From the NCBI RefSeq assembly GCF_009857745.1, contig NZ_WWEN01000007.1:62001-126000 (forward strand): a stretch of DNA of 64,000 bases, read 5' to 3'. Positions within the stretch are counted from its first letter, which is position 1. Each line of letters begins with the position of its first letter. The DNA is from Thalassovita mangrovi. GTDB lineage: Bacteria; Pseudomonadota; Alphaproteobacteria; Rhodobacterales; Rhodobacteraceae. Made by a program: the position numbers and the translations under genes. The notes below the pieces were generated by a model. It did no database searches. It had not been told where the DNA came from and was given only the letters and a program-made list of their open reading frames with translations. Shown piece after piece: positions 38,051-46,752 of the stretch.

Positions 38051-39703
38051 ATGACCGATACTGTAATTCTCCCCGATCTTCTGGCGCTGACCGGCGCGGC
38101 CGTGGCCCCGGTGAATGCGCTGGTGGACAGCGCCACCGCCAATCTGCGCGACAGCGTTTCAGTCGATGGCCGGGTGTCCGGCGACGCGCTGGAGGCCAAC
38201 CAGGCCGCCGCGCACGCCCTGTCCTGGCTGGCCACCTATGGCCAGTCGCTGACCCAGATGCAGGCCTGGGCCGAACGGCTAACCGCCGAGAGCAAGTTCG
38301 GCGAGATGGAACAGCTGATCCACCAGATCGCCTTTGGCGAATACCTGGCCCAGATCAAGGGCGGCATCCCGATGAGCCAGGGCGAAATCGCCCGCCTGGC
38401 CGATCTCGGCACCGACGCCTCCTCGCTCGAGATCGAAGCGATCTCGACGCTCGTCGCCCAGGGCAACAGCCAGGGTGCGCGCAACCGCCTGGTCGCGCTG
38501 ATGCGCGACAACGCGGGCCACGCCACCTTCGGCGCCTCGGGGCTGGACGAGGAACTGGAAATGATCCGCGAACAGTTCCGCCGCTATGCCGACGAACGGG
38601 TCGCCCCCAATGCCCATGAATGGCACCTGAAGGACGACTTCATCCCGATGGAAATCATCGAGGAACTGGCCGAAATGGGCGTGTTCGGCCTGACCATCCC
38701 GGAAAACCTCGGCGGGCTGGGGCTCGGCAAGGCGTCGATGGTGGTGGTGTCCGAAGAACTGTCGCGCGGCTATATCGGCGTGGGCTCGCTTGGCACCCGG
38801 TCGGAAATCGCCGCCGAACTGATCCTCGCCGGCGGCACCGATGAACAGAAGGAACAGTGGCTGCCGAAACTGGCCAGCGGTGAAATCCTGCCCACCGCCG
38901 TGTTCACCGAACCCAACACCGGGTCGGATCTCGGTTCCCTGCGCACCCGCGCGGTGAAGAACGCCGAGGGCGATTACGAAGTCACCGGCAACAAGACCTG
39001 GATCACCCACGCCGCGCGCACCCATGTGATGACCCTGCTGGCGCGCACCGATCCCGACAGCACCGATCACCGCGGCCTGTCGATGTTCCTGGCCGAAAAG
39101 ACCCCGGGCGACGACGCCAACCCGTTCCCGACCGAGGGCATGACCGGCGGCGAGATCGAGGTGCTGGGCTATCGCGGCATGAAGGAATACGAGCTGGGCT
39201 TCGACAAGTTCAAGGTCAAGGGCGCCAACCTGCTGGGCGGGGTCGAGGGCCAGGGCTTCAAGCAGCTGATGAAGACCTTCGAGGCCGCCCGCATCCAGAC
39301 CGCCGCCCGCGCCATCGGCGTGGCGCAGAACGCGCTTGAGGTGGGCATGCAATATGCCGAGGACCGCAAGCAGTTCGGCAAATCGCTGATCAACTTCCCG
39401 CGCGTCGCCAACAAGCTGGCGATGATGGCGGTGGAAATCATGGTGGCGCGCCAGCTGACCTATTTCTCGGCCTGGGAAAAGGACCACGACCAGCGTTGCG
39501 ACCTGGAGGCGGGCATGGCGAAACTGCTGGGCGCCCGCGTCGCCTGGGCGGCGGCGGATAACGCGCTGCAGATCCACGGCGGCAACGGTTTCGCGCTGGA
39601 ATACCAGATCAGCCGCATCCTGTGCGATGCGCGGATCCTGAACATCTTCGAAGGCGCGGCCGAGATCCAGGCCCAGGTGATCGCCCGCCGCCTGTTGGGC
39701 TGA
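38051..39703 (+). CDS. mcd: (2S)-Methylsuccinyl-CoA dehydrogenase (probable)
   Basis: FAD acyl-CoA dehydrogenase of 550 residues with an N-terminal extension of about 150 residues before the normal ACAD fold, the size and layout of Mcd, which oxidises methylsuccinyl-CoA to mesaconyl-CoA in the ethylmalonyl-CoA pathway for acetate/C2 assimilation. ACAD motifs: TVPENLGG-like TIPENLGGLGLG, FTEPNTGSDLGS, RKQFGKSLINFPRVANK and the catalytic Glu region FEGAAEIQ. ATG at 38051 (MTDTVILP) follows AGGA; the frame further upstream is non-coding. An isovaleryl-type ACAD with extension is the alternative. Confidence 0.75.
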   Translation: MTDTVILPDLLALTGAAVAPVNALVDSATANLRDSVSVDGRVSGDALEANQAAAHALSWLATYGQSLTQMQAWAERLTAESKFGEMEQLIHQIAFGEYLAQIKGGIPMSQGEIARLADLGTDASSLEIEAISTLVAQGNSQGARNRLVALMRDNAGHATFGASGLDEELEMIREQFRRYADERVAPNAHEWHLKDDFIPMEIIEELAEMGVFGLTIPENLGGLGLGKASMVVVSEELSRGYIGVGSLGTRSEIAAELILAGGTDEQKEQWLPKLASGEILPTAVFTEPNTGSDLGSLRTRAVKNAEGDYEVTGNKTWITHAARTHVMTLLARTDPDSTDHRGLSMFLAEKTPGDDANPFPTEGMTGGEIEVLGYRGMKEYELGFDKFKVKGANLLGGVEGQGFKQLMKTFEAARIQTAARAIGVAQNALEVGMQYAEDRKQFGKSLINFPRVANKLAMMAVEIMVARQLTYFSAWEKDHDQRCDLEAGMAKLLGARVAWAAADNALQIHGGNGFALEYQISRILCDARILNIFEGAAEIQAQVIARRLLG

Positions 39704-39735
39704 TCGGGCTTTACAAACGGACTCTTCCCCAACTG

Positions 39736-39763
39736 GTGCGGCCCTTACGGGCCGCGCTTTTTT
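39736..39763 (+). terminator. Intrinsic terminator after mcd
   Basis: GTGCGGCCC (39736-39744) pairs with GGGCCGCGC (39749-39757) around TTAC, followed by a run of six T. Confidence 0.9.
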
Positions 39764-39787
39764 ATTGCGCCGGGCCTGCGGCCCGGC

Positions 39788-39824
39788 GATGCCTCCGGCG
39801 GAGGTATTTTTGCCAAGATGAAAC
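39788..39824 (+). repeat. Intergenic repeat, copy B
   Basis: Plus-strand copy: GCCTCCGGCGG, then GTATTTTTGCCAAGATGAAAC. It is between the mcd terminator and the convergent TehA-like gene. Confidence 0.7.
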
Positions 39825-39833
39825 GGCCGGGGA

Positions 39834-40808
39834 TTATTCCGGCTGGCAGATTTCGCCTGCGCCGATCGCCTTCAGGGTGCGGACCAGCAGCGCCGCGATG
39901 ATCACCAGCAGCACCGCCAGCAGGACCACACCAAAGGCCTTGTGCACCCCGCTATGGGTATGGGCGGCATAGTTGAAGCTGGCGATGGTCACGGCGGCGA
40001 AAGGGAAGCTCAGCGCCCAGTGGCTCAGCGCGAAGGGCAGCTTGACGATGCGCGGCAGCTGCACCACCACGATCAGCGTGAACAGGTAAGCCGCGTTGAG
40101 CAGGATGCGGGAGAAACTGTCGACCTCGCCCACCAGGCGGACCCAGGAAATGAAGGACACGGCCGGCGGCGCGATCAGGATCACCAGCGTCGGCTGCAGC
40201 CGCCCCGGCAGCGGATCGTGGAAGATCAGCCGGTTCATCACCAGCGTCATCAGCACCAGCCAGAAGATCAGCCCGACGGACATGAAATACCAGCTCAGCT
40301 CGGTATAGCCCAAGGGCACGCCCGCGATCGGCACCAGCACGTTGCCCACCGCCGGGATGAACCAGGCCGGGCTCAGGTGGCCGGTCTGAAACGCCCGCGC
40401 ACCGATCCAGCCCGCGACCACCGCGATGGTCAGCCCGCCCTGCGCCAGCATGCCGGCAATCCAGAACGCCTCGGCCAGCGCTTCGCTGCGCGGCATCGAC
40501 GCAGTGCCCAGCAGCAGCAGCGAAATCGAAATCGCCGGGAAGAAGGCCAGCCGCACCGGGTGTTTCCATTCCGCGACGACCGCCTGCGGATATTGCATCG
40601 CCTTGGCGATATAGCCCATCGCCGCCAGAAGCGCGATGAACAGCGCCGCGTAATAGGCCACGGTGGAGGCGGTGGAGCCGAAGCTGAAGGCCAGTTCCGC
40701 CGCATGCAGCGCCAAGGCCAGCCCGGTCATGCCCATGACGATGGCGAAAAAGGTCACCGGATAATGTTCCAGCCGGTTGCCGGATTGTTCGTGAAGGGCC
40801 TCTGACAT
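39834..40808 (-). CDS. TehA/SLAC1-type anion channel protein
   Basis: A 324-residue membrane protein with about ten helices, in the tellurite-resistance/dicarboxylate transporter (TDT) family (FFAIVMGMTGLALALHAAEL; PPAVSFISWVRL). TehA in Haemophilus and SLAC1 in plants are gated anion channels; the ion here is unknown. ATG at 40808 (MSEALHEQ) has AAGGAGA upstream. The first helix region is typical. An FNR-type box sits at 40881-40894, 73 bp before the start, implying oxygen-responsive expression. Confidence 0.85.
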   Translation of the reverse strand: MSEALHEQSGNRLEHYPVTFFAIVMGMTGLALALHAAELAFSFGSTASTVAYYAALFIALLAAMGYIAKAMQYPQAVVAEWKHPVRLAFFPAISISLLLLGTASMPRSEALAEAFWIAGMLAQGGLTIAVVAGWIGARAFQTGHLSPAWFIPAVGNVLVPIAGVPLGYTELSWYFMSVGLIFWLVLMTLVMNRLIFHDPLPGRLQPTLVILIAPPAVSFISWVRLVGEVDSFSRILLNAAYLFTLIVVVQLPRIVKLPFALSHWALSFPFAAVTIASFNYAAHTHSGVHKAFGVVLLAVLLVIIAALLVRTLKAIGAGEICQPE

Positions 40809-40880
40809 GGCCTGTCTCCTTCCCGTTTGCGCGCGGAGTGATTGATCCGCCAGCCATGGCACCGGCGGCCCGGGAAAGCA

Positions 40881-40894
40881 TTGACCTAAATCAA
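40881..40894 (-). promoter_or_regulatory. FNR/FnrL-type binding site upstream of the TehA-like gene
   Basis: TTGACCTAAATCAA (14 bp) matches TTGAY-N4-RTCAA: the two five-base half sites are separated by four bases, as in FnrL and FixK boxes of Rhodobacterales. It lies 73 bp before the ATG. The other neighbour ends, rather than starts, beside it. Confidence 0.6.
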
Positions 40895-40948
40895 AAGATC
40901 TCTTTTCCTGACATCTTTAATCGGACTTTTATCCGGCGTCTGTGCCGC

Positions 40949-42511
40949 TCACTCTCCGGCGATCCGGGCGGCCATCAGCGCACCGATATAGGCAGTGCGG
41001 TCCAGGTAGCGGGCAATCTGCGCCTGCGCCCCGTGACCGGCGAAACGCGGCGCCAGGCAGCGCAGCAGCAGCCATTCCGACAGCGCCATGAAATCGGCGG
41101 CCTGTTCGGCAGGGGCATCGGAGTCGGCCAGCGCGTCCCGGGCGCGGGTCCAGTGCGACAGGTCCCCGGGCGCGGCGTTTTCCGCAGCGAAGGCTTGGAA
41201 CCGGTCGGCCGCCACGGCGGCGGGCCCGCGCAGCATCCGCGTGGCCAGGGTCAGTGCGTGGATGCCGTTGGCGCCCTCGTAGATGCGGCAGATGCGGGCA
41301 TCGCGCCAGACCTGTTCGATGCGGTATTCCTGCAGGTAGCCGTAACCGCCCAGGCACTGGATGCCCAGATCGGCGGCGCGGCTGGCCGCTTCGGTGCAGA
41401 AATGCTTGGCGATCGGGGTGAGGAAATCGACCAGCGCCGGGTCGTCTCCTTTTTCCAGCTCCACCACCGCCAGGTGGCAGATCGCCCGGCCCAGCAGCGA
41501 CAGCGCGCGCATCTCGTCCAGCATGTTGCGCACATCCGGGTGCACATCCAGCGTCACAGGCGCACCGTCCGGCCCGCGCCCCTGCTGACGCTCGGCGCAA
41601 TAGGCGGCGGCGATGTCATGGGCGCGGGTAGCGTGGGCCACACCCTGCAGCGCCACGTCGATGCGGGCGTGGTTCATCATGGTGAACATCGCCTTCAACC
41701 CGGCGCCTTCCGCGCCGATCAGCTCGGCCCGGGCGCCGTCGAAGGCCATCTGACAGGTCGGGGAGGCATGCAGCCCCATCTTTTCCTCGATCCGCGTGAC
41801 GGTGATCGCATTGCGGCTGCCATCGGGCAGGTCGGACAGGCAGGCGAACAGCGACAGGCCCTTCACGCCGCTGTCCGCATCGCCGGTGCGCGCCAGCACG
41901 AGGTGGAAGATGCCTTCGCTCAGGTCCTGATCGCCGCCCGAGATGAAAATCTTCTCGCCGCTGATCGCCCAGCCGTCGCCGTCGCGCACCGCGCGGGTGC
42001 GCACGCGGCTCAGGTCCGACCCGGCGCCCGGTTCGGTCAGGCACATGGTCGACAGCCAGTCGCCCGAGGCCAGTTTCGGGATATAGGCGGTCTTCTGATC
42101 CTCGCTGCCGTATTCCAGCAAAACCCGCACCGCGCCGGGCACCAGCCCGGTCACCATCTGCAGCGAATGGTTGGCACCGCTGAATACCTCGGAGGTGCAG
42201 GCCAAGGCGATGCCGCCCATCCCCTGCCCGCCATATTCCTCGGGCACGGTCAGCGACGGCCAGCCCTGTTCGGCATAGCTCTGGTACAGCTCCCCGAACC
42301 CGTCCGGCATCGCCACCCGGCAGCCCTGCAACCGGCATCCCTGCCGGTCGCCCGCTTCGTCCAAGGGCGCGATTTCGCTTTCGGCGAAGCTGGCGAAATG
42401 CTGGGTGATTTCTCGGATCAGATCGCCGTCCCAATCGGGCAGCGCATCGGCGCGCCCCACCTTTTCGAGCGTGAACAGGATGTCGTCGACAGGGGCTGCA
42501 AAGGGTTTCAT
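40949..42511 (-). CDS. Acyl-CoA dehydrogenase with extended C terminus
   Basis: A 520-residue FAD enzyme of the larger ACAD group that includes DmdC-like dehydrogenases. FAD and substrate motifs: LTVPEEYGGQGMGG, MCLTEPGAGSDLS, and the catalytic Glu in RIYEGANGIHAL. The C-terminal PF12806-like part follows. Its place in the ligase/amidohydrolase/hydratase operon suggests oxidation of dihydro-hydroxycinnamoyl-CoA to the cinnamoyl-CoA. Strong ribosome site AAGGAG. Last gene of the operon (crotonase-marR-ligase-amidohydrolase-ACAD). Confidence 0.85.
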   Translation of the reverse strand: MKPFAAPVDDILFTLEKVGRADALPDWDGDLIREITQHFASFAESEIAPLDEAGDRQGCRLQGCRVAMPDGFGELYQSYAEQGWPSLTVPEEYGGQGMGGIALACTSEVFSGANHSLQMVTGLVPGAVRVLLEYGSEDQKTAYIPKLASGDWLSTMCLTEPGAGSDLSRVRTRAVRDGDGWAISGEKIFISGGDQDLSEGIFHLVLARTGDADSGVKGLSLFACLSDLPDGSRNAITVTRIEEKMGLHASPTCQMAFDGARAELIGAEGAGLKAMFTMMNHARIDVALQGVAHATRAHDIAAAYCAERQQGRGPDGAPVTLDVHPDVRNMLDEMRALSLLGRAICHLAVVELEKGDDPALVDFLTPIAKHFCTEAASRAADLGIQCLGGYGYLQEYRIEQVWRDARICRIYEGANGIHALTLATRMLRGPAAVAADRFQAFAAENAAPGDLSHWTRARDALADSDAPAEQAADFMALSEWLLLRCLAPRFAGHGAQAQIARYLDRTAYIGALMAARIAGE

Positions 42512-42596
42512 CGCAAGGCTCCTTCAGGCAAAGCGGGGCTGAGCCGCCCCGGGCAGGGGCGGCGAAGTATCGTTCAAAGAAACCGGAAAAACCGGC

Positions 42597-43469
42597 TTAC
42601 ATCAGGCCCAACAGCCTTGCGGCGTTGTTCTTGATGATGTCGGGGCGCAGCTCGTCCTTGATGTTGATCTTTTCGAAATCGGACAGCCAACGTTCCGGCG
42701 TGATCATCGGCCAGTCCGACCCGAACAGCACCTTCTTGCGCAGGATCGAATTGCAATACCGCACCAGGATTTCGGGGAAATACTTGGGCGACCAGCCGGA
42801 AAGGTCGATATAGACATTGGGCTTGTGCTGGGCCACCGACAGCGCCTCCTCCTGCCAGGGGAAACTGGGATGCGCCATGATGATCTTCAGGTCGGGGAAA
42901 TCCACCGCCACGTCGTCAAGATACATCGGGTTGGAATATTTCAGCCGCATCCCGTTGCCGCCCGGCATCCCCGATCCGACCCCGGTCTGGCCGGTGTGGA
43001 ACAGCGCAATCGCGCCTTCTTCTTCCAGCACGTTGTAGAAATCATACGCCATCCGGTCATTGGGATAGAAGCCCTGGAAGGTCGGGTGGAACTTGAACCC
43101 CTTGATGCCGAAGTCGCGGATCAGCCGGCGCGCTTCGCGCACCGCCATCTTGCCCTTCCACGGATCGATCGACGCGAACGGGATCAGCACGTCGTCGTTT
43201 TCCGCCGCCAGTTCCGCCACTTCTTCGTTCTTGTAGCGGCGGTAGCCGGTTTCGCGTTCCGCATCGACCGGGAAGATCACCGCCGCGATATTCTGTTCGC
43301 GGTAATGCGCCGCCGTCTGCGGGATGGTCGGCGGGTGCTGCCACGGCGCACCGAAATAATTCGCCATGGTGCTTTGCAATTCGTCATAGCCGTCATCGGC
43401 ATGGCAGCCGCAGGGTTCCTCGGCATGGGTGTGGATGTCGATGGCGCGGACCTTGGAAATATCGACCAT
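42597..43469 (-). CDS. Amidohydrolase family protein, probable 4-hydroxyphenyl-beta-ketoacyl-CoA hydrolase
   Basis: A 290-residue TIM-barrel amidohydrolase-2 protein (AIDIHTHAEEPCGCHADDGY at the N terminus, GFKFHPTFQGF, IIMAHPSFPW, FGSDWPMITPERW metal-binding Asp). The same family member in the Agrobacterium hydroxycinnamate operon (Atu1417) was assigned as 4-hydroxyphenyl-beta-ketoacyl-CoA hydrolase, which fits this operon. Ribosome site AAAGGA. It lies 85 bp downstream of the ligase gene. Confidence 0.72.
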   Translation of the reverse strand: MVDISKVRAIDIHTHAEEPCGCHADDGYDELQSTMANYFGAPWQHPPTIPQTAAHYREQNIAAVIFPVDAERETGYRRYKNEEVAELAAENDDVLIPFASIDPWKGKMAVREARRLIRDFGIKGFKFHPTFQGFYPNDRMAYDFYNVLEEEGAIALFHTGQTGVGSGMPGGNGMRLKYSNPMYLDDVAVDFPDLKIIMAHPSFPWQEEALSVAQHKPNVYIDLSGWSPKYFPEILVRYCNSILRKKVLFGSDWPMITPERWLSDFEKINIKDELRPDIIKNNAARLLGLM

Positions 43470-43510
43470 TGTGCTGTCCTTTCAATCGGTTGCGCCTTTG
43501 GCATCTTCGG

Positions 43511-43547
43511 GACGCCTCCGGCGGGAGTATTTTTGCCAAGAAGAAAC
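43511..43547 (+). repeat. Intergenic repeat, copy C
   Basis: Plus-strand copy: GACGCCTCCGGCGGGAGTAT, then TTTTGCCAAGAAGAAAC. Lies inside the aromatic operon between the ligase and amidohydrolase genes. Confidence 0.7.
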
Positions 43548-43556
43548 GGAGCCGGA

Positions 43557-45353
43557 TCAGACCCGGATCACTTCCTCGTCTTCGTCGTCGTAAAGCTTTT
43601 CCACCAGCGCGGCGCGCCGGGTCAGCAGCTTGCGGGTGTTCAGGTTGCCCTTGGCGGTGATTTCGTGATCCTTGAGCGAGGGCGCCTCGGCGCAGATCAG
43701 CGCCTTACCGATCCGGGTCGAGGACCCGGTGGCGGTTTCGGCCAGCTTCGCCAGGCGCTCCCGCACCTGCTCGACCAGCGCGGCATCGGTGACGATCTCG
43801 CCCTCGGCGCCATGCGCGGGCCGCACCGGGAACAGCAGCACGCCCAGCTCGGCGCGGTCGTGGCCGGTGATCGCCAGATCGCCGATCAGCCCGTCCAGGG
43901 CCGTCATCAGCGCCGTGCGCAGGCTGGCCACCCGCACCCAGGTGCCCGAGGTGAGCTTGAAATCCTCCGAGATGCGGCCGTCGAAGCTCAAGCCCCGCCC
44001 CGGATTGCCCGGTTCGGCGAATTTCACCGCGTCGCCGGTGATCAGGAAACCCTCGGAATCGAAGCTCTCGGCGGTCTTTTCCGGGTCCTCGAAATAGCCC
44101 GGCATCACGTTCGGCCCCTTGCAACGCAGCTCGAACCGGCCGTCTTCGTCCGGGATCAGCTTGATCACCGTGCCCGGCACCGGCACGCCGATGATGCCCG
44201 ACCGGTTGACCCGCTCATGCACCAGCAGAACCGCAGGCGCGGTTTCGGTCATGCCCCAGCTCGACACCATCAACGGCACCTTGCCGGTGACCTCCATCGC
44301 CATTTCGCCCAAAGCGTCCCAGATTTCCTGCGGCAGCGAAGCGCCTGCGTAGAAGGTGAAATCGAGATCGGTGAAGAACGCCTTGCGCAGCTCGGCATCG
44401 GCGCGCAGCGCCTCGACCTGGCGGGCGAAGCCCACCGGCACGTTGAAGGCCAGCGTGCCGGTATGCATCTTCATGTTCTCAAGCGAACGCGGGAACAAGG
44501 CATCGGTCGGCTTGCCGTCGTCGATGTAAAGCGCGCCGCCATTGGCCAGCATCATGTTGAAATTGTGCGAGCCCCCGAACACATGGTTCCACGGCAGCCA
44601 GTCGAGGATCTTCGGCGGCTTGGCGCGCAGCACCGGGAAGGCATCGGCGATCTGGGTCTGGTTCACGCACATCATGCGGTGGGTGGTGATCACCCCCTTG
44701 GGGTGCGAGGTCGACCCGGAGGTGAACAGGATCTTGCCCACCGTATCGGGGGTGACCAATGCATGGGCCGCATCGACATCCGCAGCCCCCCCTTGCAGCG
44801 CCTCGTCCATCGCGATCACGTCGCGCGGCGCGCCCTCGGGGTTGGAGGTCAGAACGTCGAACCCCGCCAGTTCCGGCATGTTCAGCGCCTGCGCATAGCG
44901 CCCGGCATCATCGACGAACAACAGCCCTGGGCGGACCTTGTCGGCAACATAAAGCAGCCGCTCATGCGCGCCGGGGATCAGCGAATACTGTTCCGCCACC
45001 GGCACCACCGCCATGCCGACATATTGCGCCGCCAGCGCCAGCAGGCCATGGTCGACCGAATTGCCCGACATCACCAGAACCGGGCCTTTCTTGTCATAGC
45101 CCTTGTCCAGCAGCCACGCCCCCAGCCGGCGCACCATGTCCAGCGCCTCCGCGTAGGTGACCTCGCGCCAGCCATCGCCCTGGCGTTCGGCGATGAACAC
45201 CGCTTGGGGCGTCTTGTCGGCCCATTCGTGCAGCCAGTCGCCGGTGGTCGCGGCCACCGGCCCCAACGCATGGGACGATGTCAGGATCAGCGTGCCGTCG
45301 GCACGCGTTTCGCAAATCACCTCCTGCGGGACGGTGATGGAATGTTCAGCCAT
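43557..45353 (-). CDS. Feruloyl-CoA-synthase-like acyl-CoA ligase
   Basis: A 598-residue AMP-forming CoA ligase. The AMP-binding motif is LFTSGSTSHPKGV, followed by WGMTE and the C-terminal hinge region. It resembles feruloyl-CoA synthases (Fcs) of hydroxycinnamate operons, with the GGSHNFNMML stretch in the aryl-binding region. It would activate ferulate, p-coumarate or relatives as CoA thioesters. ATG at 45353 follows GGGGGAGA. In the same operon as a MarR regulator and enoyl-CoA hydratase. Confidence 0.82.
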   Translation of the reverse strand: MAEHSITVPQEVICETRADGTLILTSSHALGPVAATTGDWLHEWADKTPQAVFIAERQGDGWREVTYAEALDMVRRLGAWLLDKGYDKKGPVLVMSGNSVDHGLLALAAQYVGMAVVPVAEQYSLIPGAHERLLYVADKVRPGLLFVDDAGRYAQALNMPELAGFDVLTSNPEGAPRDVIAMDEALQGGAADVDAAHALVTPDTVGKILFTSGSTSHPKGVITTHRMMCVNQTQIADAFPVLRAKPPKILDWLPWNHVFGGSHNFNMMLANGGALYIDDGKPTDALFPRSLENMKMHTGTLAFNVPVGFARQVEALRADAELRKAFFTDLDFTFYAGASLPQEIWDALGEMAMEVTGKVPLMVSSWGMTETAPAVLLVHERVNRSGIIGVPVPGTVIKLIPDEDGRFELRCKGPNVMPGYFEDPEKTAESFDSEGFLITGDAVKFAEPGNPGRGLSFDGRISEDFKLTSGTWVRVASLRTALMTALDGLIGDLAITGHDRAELGVLLFPVRPAHGAEGEIVTDAALVEQVRERLAKLAETATGSSTRIGKALICAEAPSLKDHEITAKGNLNTRKLLTRRAALVEKLYDDEDEEVIRV

Positions 45354-45364
45354 GGTCTCCCCCC

Positions 45365-45838
45365 TTAGCTGCGCGGTGCGATCTTCCCCATCAGCGCCAT
45401 CAGCGTGGCGCGTTCCTCCTGGTCGAGGTTTCGCAACATGTCGTCTTCATGCGCCGCCAGCGCCTTCAGCGCGGCGTCGCGGGTCTTCATCCCCTCCAGC
45501 GTCGCACGCAACGCATAGGACCGCCGGTCGGTCGGCACCCGGTGGCGGCCGATCAGCCCGGCCTGTTCCAGCGCGTCGATGATCAGCACCGTGTTGGACC
45601 GTTCCATGTTCAGCGCCGCCGCGATCTGCGACTGGGTAACGTCGGGGTGATCGCAGATCACCGCCAGCGCCGAAAAGGTGGTGATGCGCAGCCCGTAACC
45701 GTCCAGCACCCGCGACGCATCGGCCTGCAGCATGTTGGTGGCCCGCTTCATCGAATACCCGACGAGCCCGCGCAGCGCCGTGTCCAGGTTGCCGTTCTCC
45801 GCCACCGCCTGCGCCGCTGCTTTCGTTGCCTTCGCCAT
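45365..45838 (-). CDS. MarR-family regulator of the aromatic operon
   Basis: A 157-residue winged-helix regulator (TTFSALAVICDHPDVTQSQI, MERSNTVLIIDALEQAGLIG with the DRRSYAL wing). By analogy with FerR/CouR/HcaR it should repress the operon and be released by hydroxycinnamoyl-CoA. ATG at 45838 is used here; a GTG at 45847 overlapping the crotonase stop would add three residues. A candidate operator (GTTATATAAC) is upstream of the crotonase gene. Confidence 0.85.
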   Translation of the reverse strand: MAKATKAAAQAVAENGNLDTALRGLVGYSMKRATNMLQADASRVLDGYGLRITTFSALAVICDHPDVTQSQIAAALNMERSNTVLIIDALEQAGLIGRHRVPTDRRSYALRATLEGMKTRDAALKALAAHEDDMLRNLDQEERATLMALMGKIAPRS

Positions 45839-45843
45839 CTCGG

Positions 45844-46614
45844 TCACCGGAAGGTCGGGTTGCGCTTTTCAAGGAAGGCCTTCAGACCCTCCTGCGCATC
45901 CGGGCTGGTCTGGGTCAGCGCCGCACACAGGCTTTCGGTGAACAGCCCGTCCTGCTTCGACATGTCCTCGATCCGGGCCAGCGCGTGGATCATCACGTAG
46001 TTGGACAGCGGCGCGTTATCGGCGATCTGCGCGGCCAGCTTCCTGGCCAGCGGCAGCGCTTCGCCCTCGCCCACCGAATGGTGGCACAGGCCCAGCATGT
46101 AACCGTCTTCGGCGCCATATTTGCGCCCCGTCAGCATCATTTCGGTCATCCGGTCGGCGCCCAGGATGCGGCCCACCCGCACCGAGGCCCCGCCGCCGAC
46201 ATAGATGCCGCGGCGGCCTTCGGGCAGCTGGAAGATGGTCGAGGGTTCGGCGATCCGCACATGGGTCGAGGTCGCCAGTTCCAGCCCGCCGCCGATCACC
46301 GCGCCGAACATCGCCGACACCACCGGCAGCCCGCCGAACTGGATCTTGTCCATCACCGCGTGCCAGCCGCGCGAATGGCGCATGGTGCCCTCGGCGTCGC
46401 GCGACACGTGTTCCGACAGGTCGAGCCCGGAACAGTAATGCCCGTCGGTGCCGGTCAGGATCACCACCTTCACGCCCTCGGGCGGGTTGGAAAAGAACCC
46501 GTCCAGCGCCGCCAGCAACGTGTCGTTCATCGCGTTGCGCTTGCCGGGACGGTTCATGGTGACCGTCGCCACCGGGCCGTCGACCTCGACCTTGATGATA
46601 TCGGAATCGCTCAT
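45844..46614 (-). CDS. Enoyl-CoA hydratase, probable hydroxycinnamoyl-CoA hydratase
   Basis: A 256-residue crotonase. Both catalytic glutamates of rat-type hydratases are present (Glu in GAVIGGGLELATS and Glu in QLPEGRRGI), with the oxyanion segment GKRNAMND. Bacterial hydroxycinnamoyl-CoA hydratase-lyase has a different residue at the first position, so this is more likely a hydratase only, feeding the beta-oxidative route. Ribosome site GGGAGTG. First gene of the operon; the marR start overlaps its 3' end. Confidence 0.83.
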   Translation of the reverse strand: MSDSDIIKVEVDGPVATVTMNRPGKRNAMNDTLLAALDGFFSNPPEGVKVVILTGTDGHYCSGLDLSEHVSRDAEGTMRHSRGWHAVMDKIQFGGLPVVSAMFGAVIGGGLELATSTHVRIAEPSTIFQLPEGRRGIYVGGGASVRVGRILGADRMTEMMLTGRKYGAEDGYMLGLCHHSVGEGEALPLARKLAAQIADNAPLSNYVMIHALARIEDMSKQDGLFTESLCAALTQTSPDAQEGLKAFLEKRNPTFR

Positions 46615-46638
46615 CTCTCACTCCCACTTGTTAGCTAT

Positions 46639-46648
46639 GTTATATAAC
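46639..46648. promoter_or_regulatory. AT-rich palindrome upstream of the hydroxycinnamate operon
   Basis: GTTATATAAC, a perfect 10-bp palindrome 25 bp before the crotonase ATG, in A/T-rich DNA containing the likely -10. Position and symmetry suit a MarR-type operator. Confidence 0.4.
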
Positions 46649-46699
46649 TATTATGTTCTGAACAGTCCAGCCCCATATCTTCCCGGCTCCCAGGCAAAA

Positions 46700-46726
46700 G
46701 AAAACCCGGCACGAGGCCGGGTTTTC
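46700..46726 (-). terminator. Intrinsic terminator of the TRAP operon
   Basis: GAAAACCCGGC (46700-46710) pairs with GCCGGGTTTTC (46716-46726); on the minus strand the stem ends in TTTTC followed by TTTT. It separates the TRAP operon from the crotonase operon. Confidence 0.85.
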
Positions 46727-46752
46727 AAAACGTTCCGTCACTTTTCGCGGCG

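Noticed and set aside
42825-45368. Plus-strand open frame of about 847 codons across the amidohydrolase and ligase genes
   Set aside because: Antisense of two clear enzymes; no motif in the translated product.
45844-46614. Calling the crotonase a hydroxycinnamoyl-CoA hydratase-lyase
   Set aside because: Both hydratase glutamates are present and the operon has a beta-ketoacyl-CoA hydrolase-type amidohydrolase, which favours a hydratase without lyase activity.
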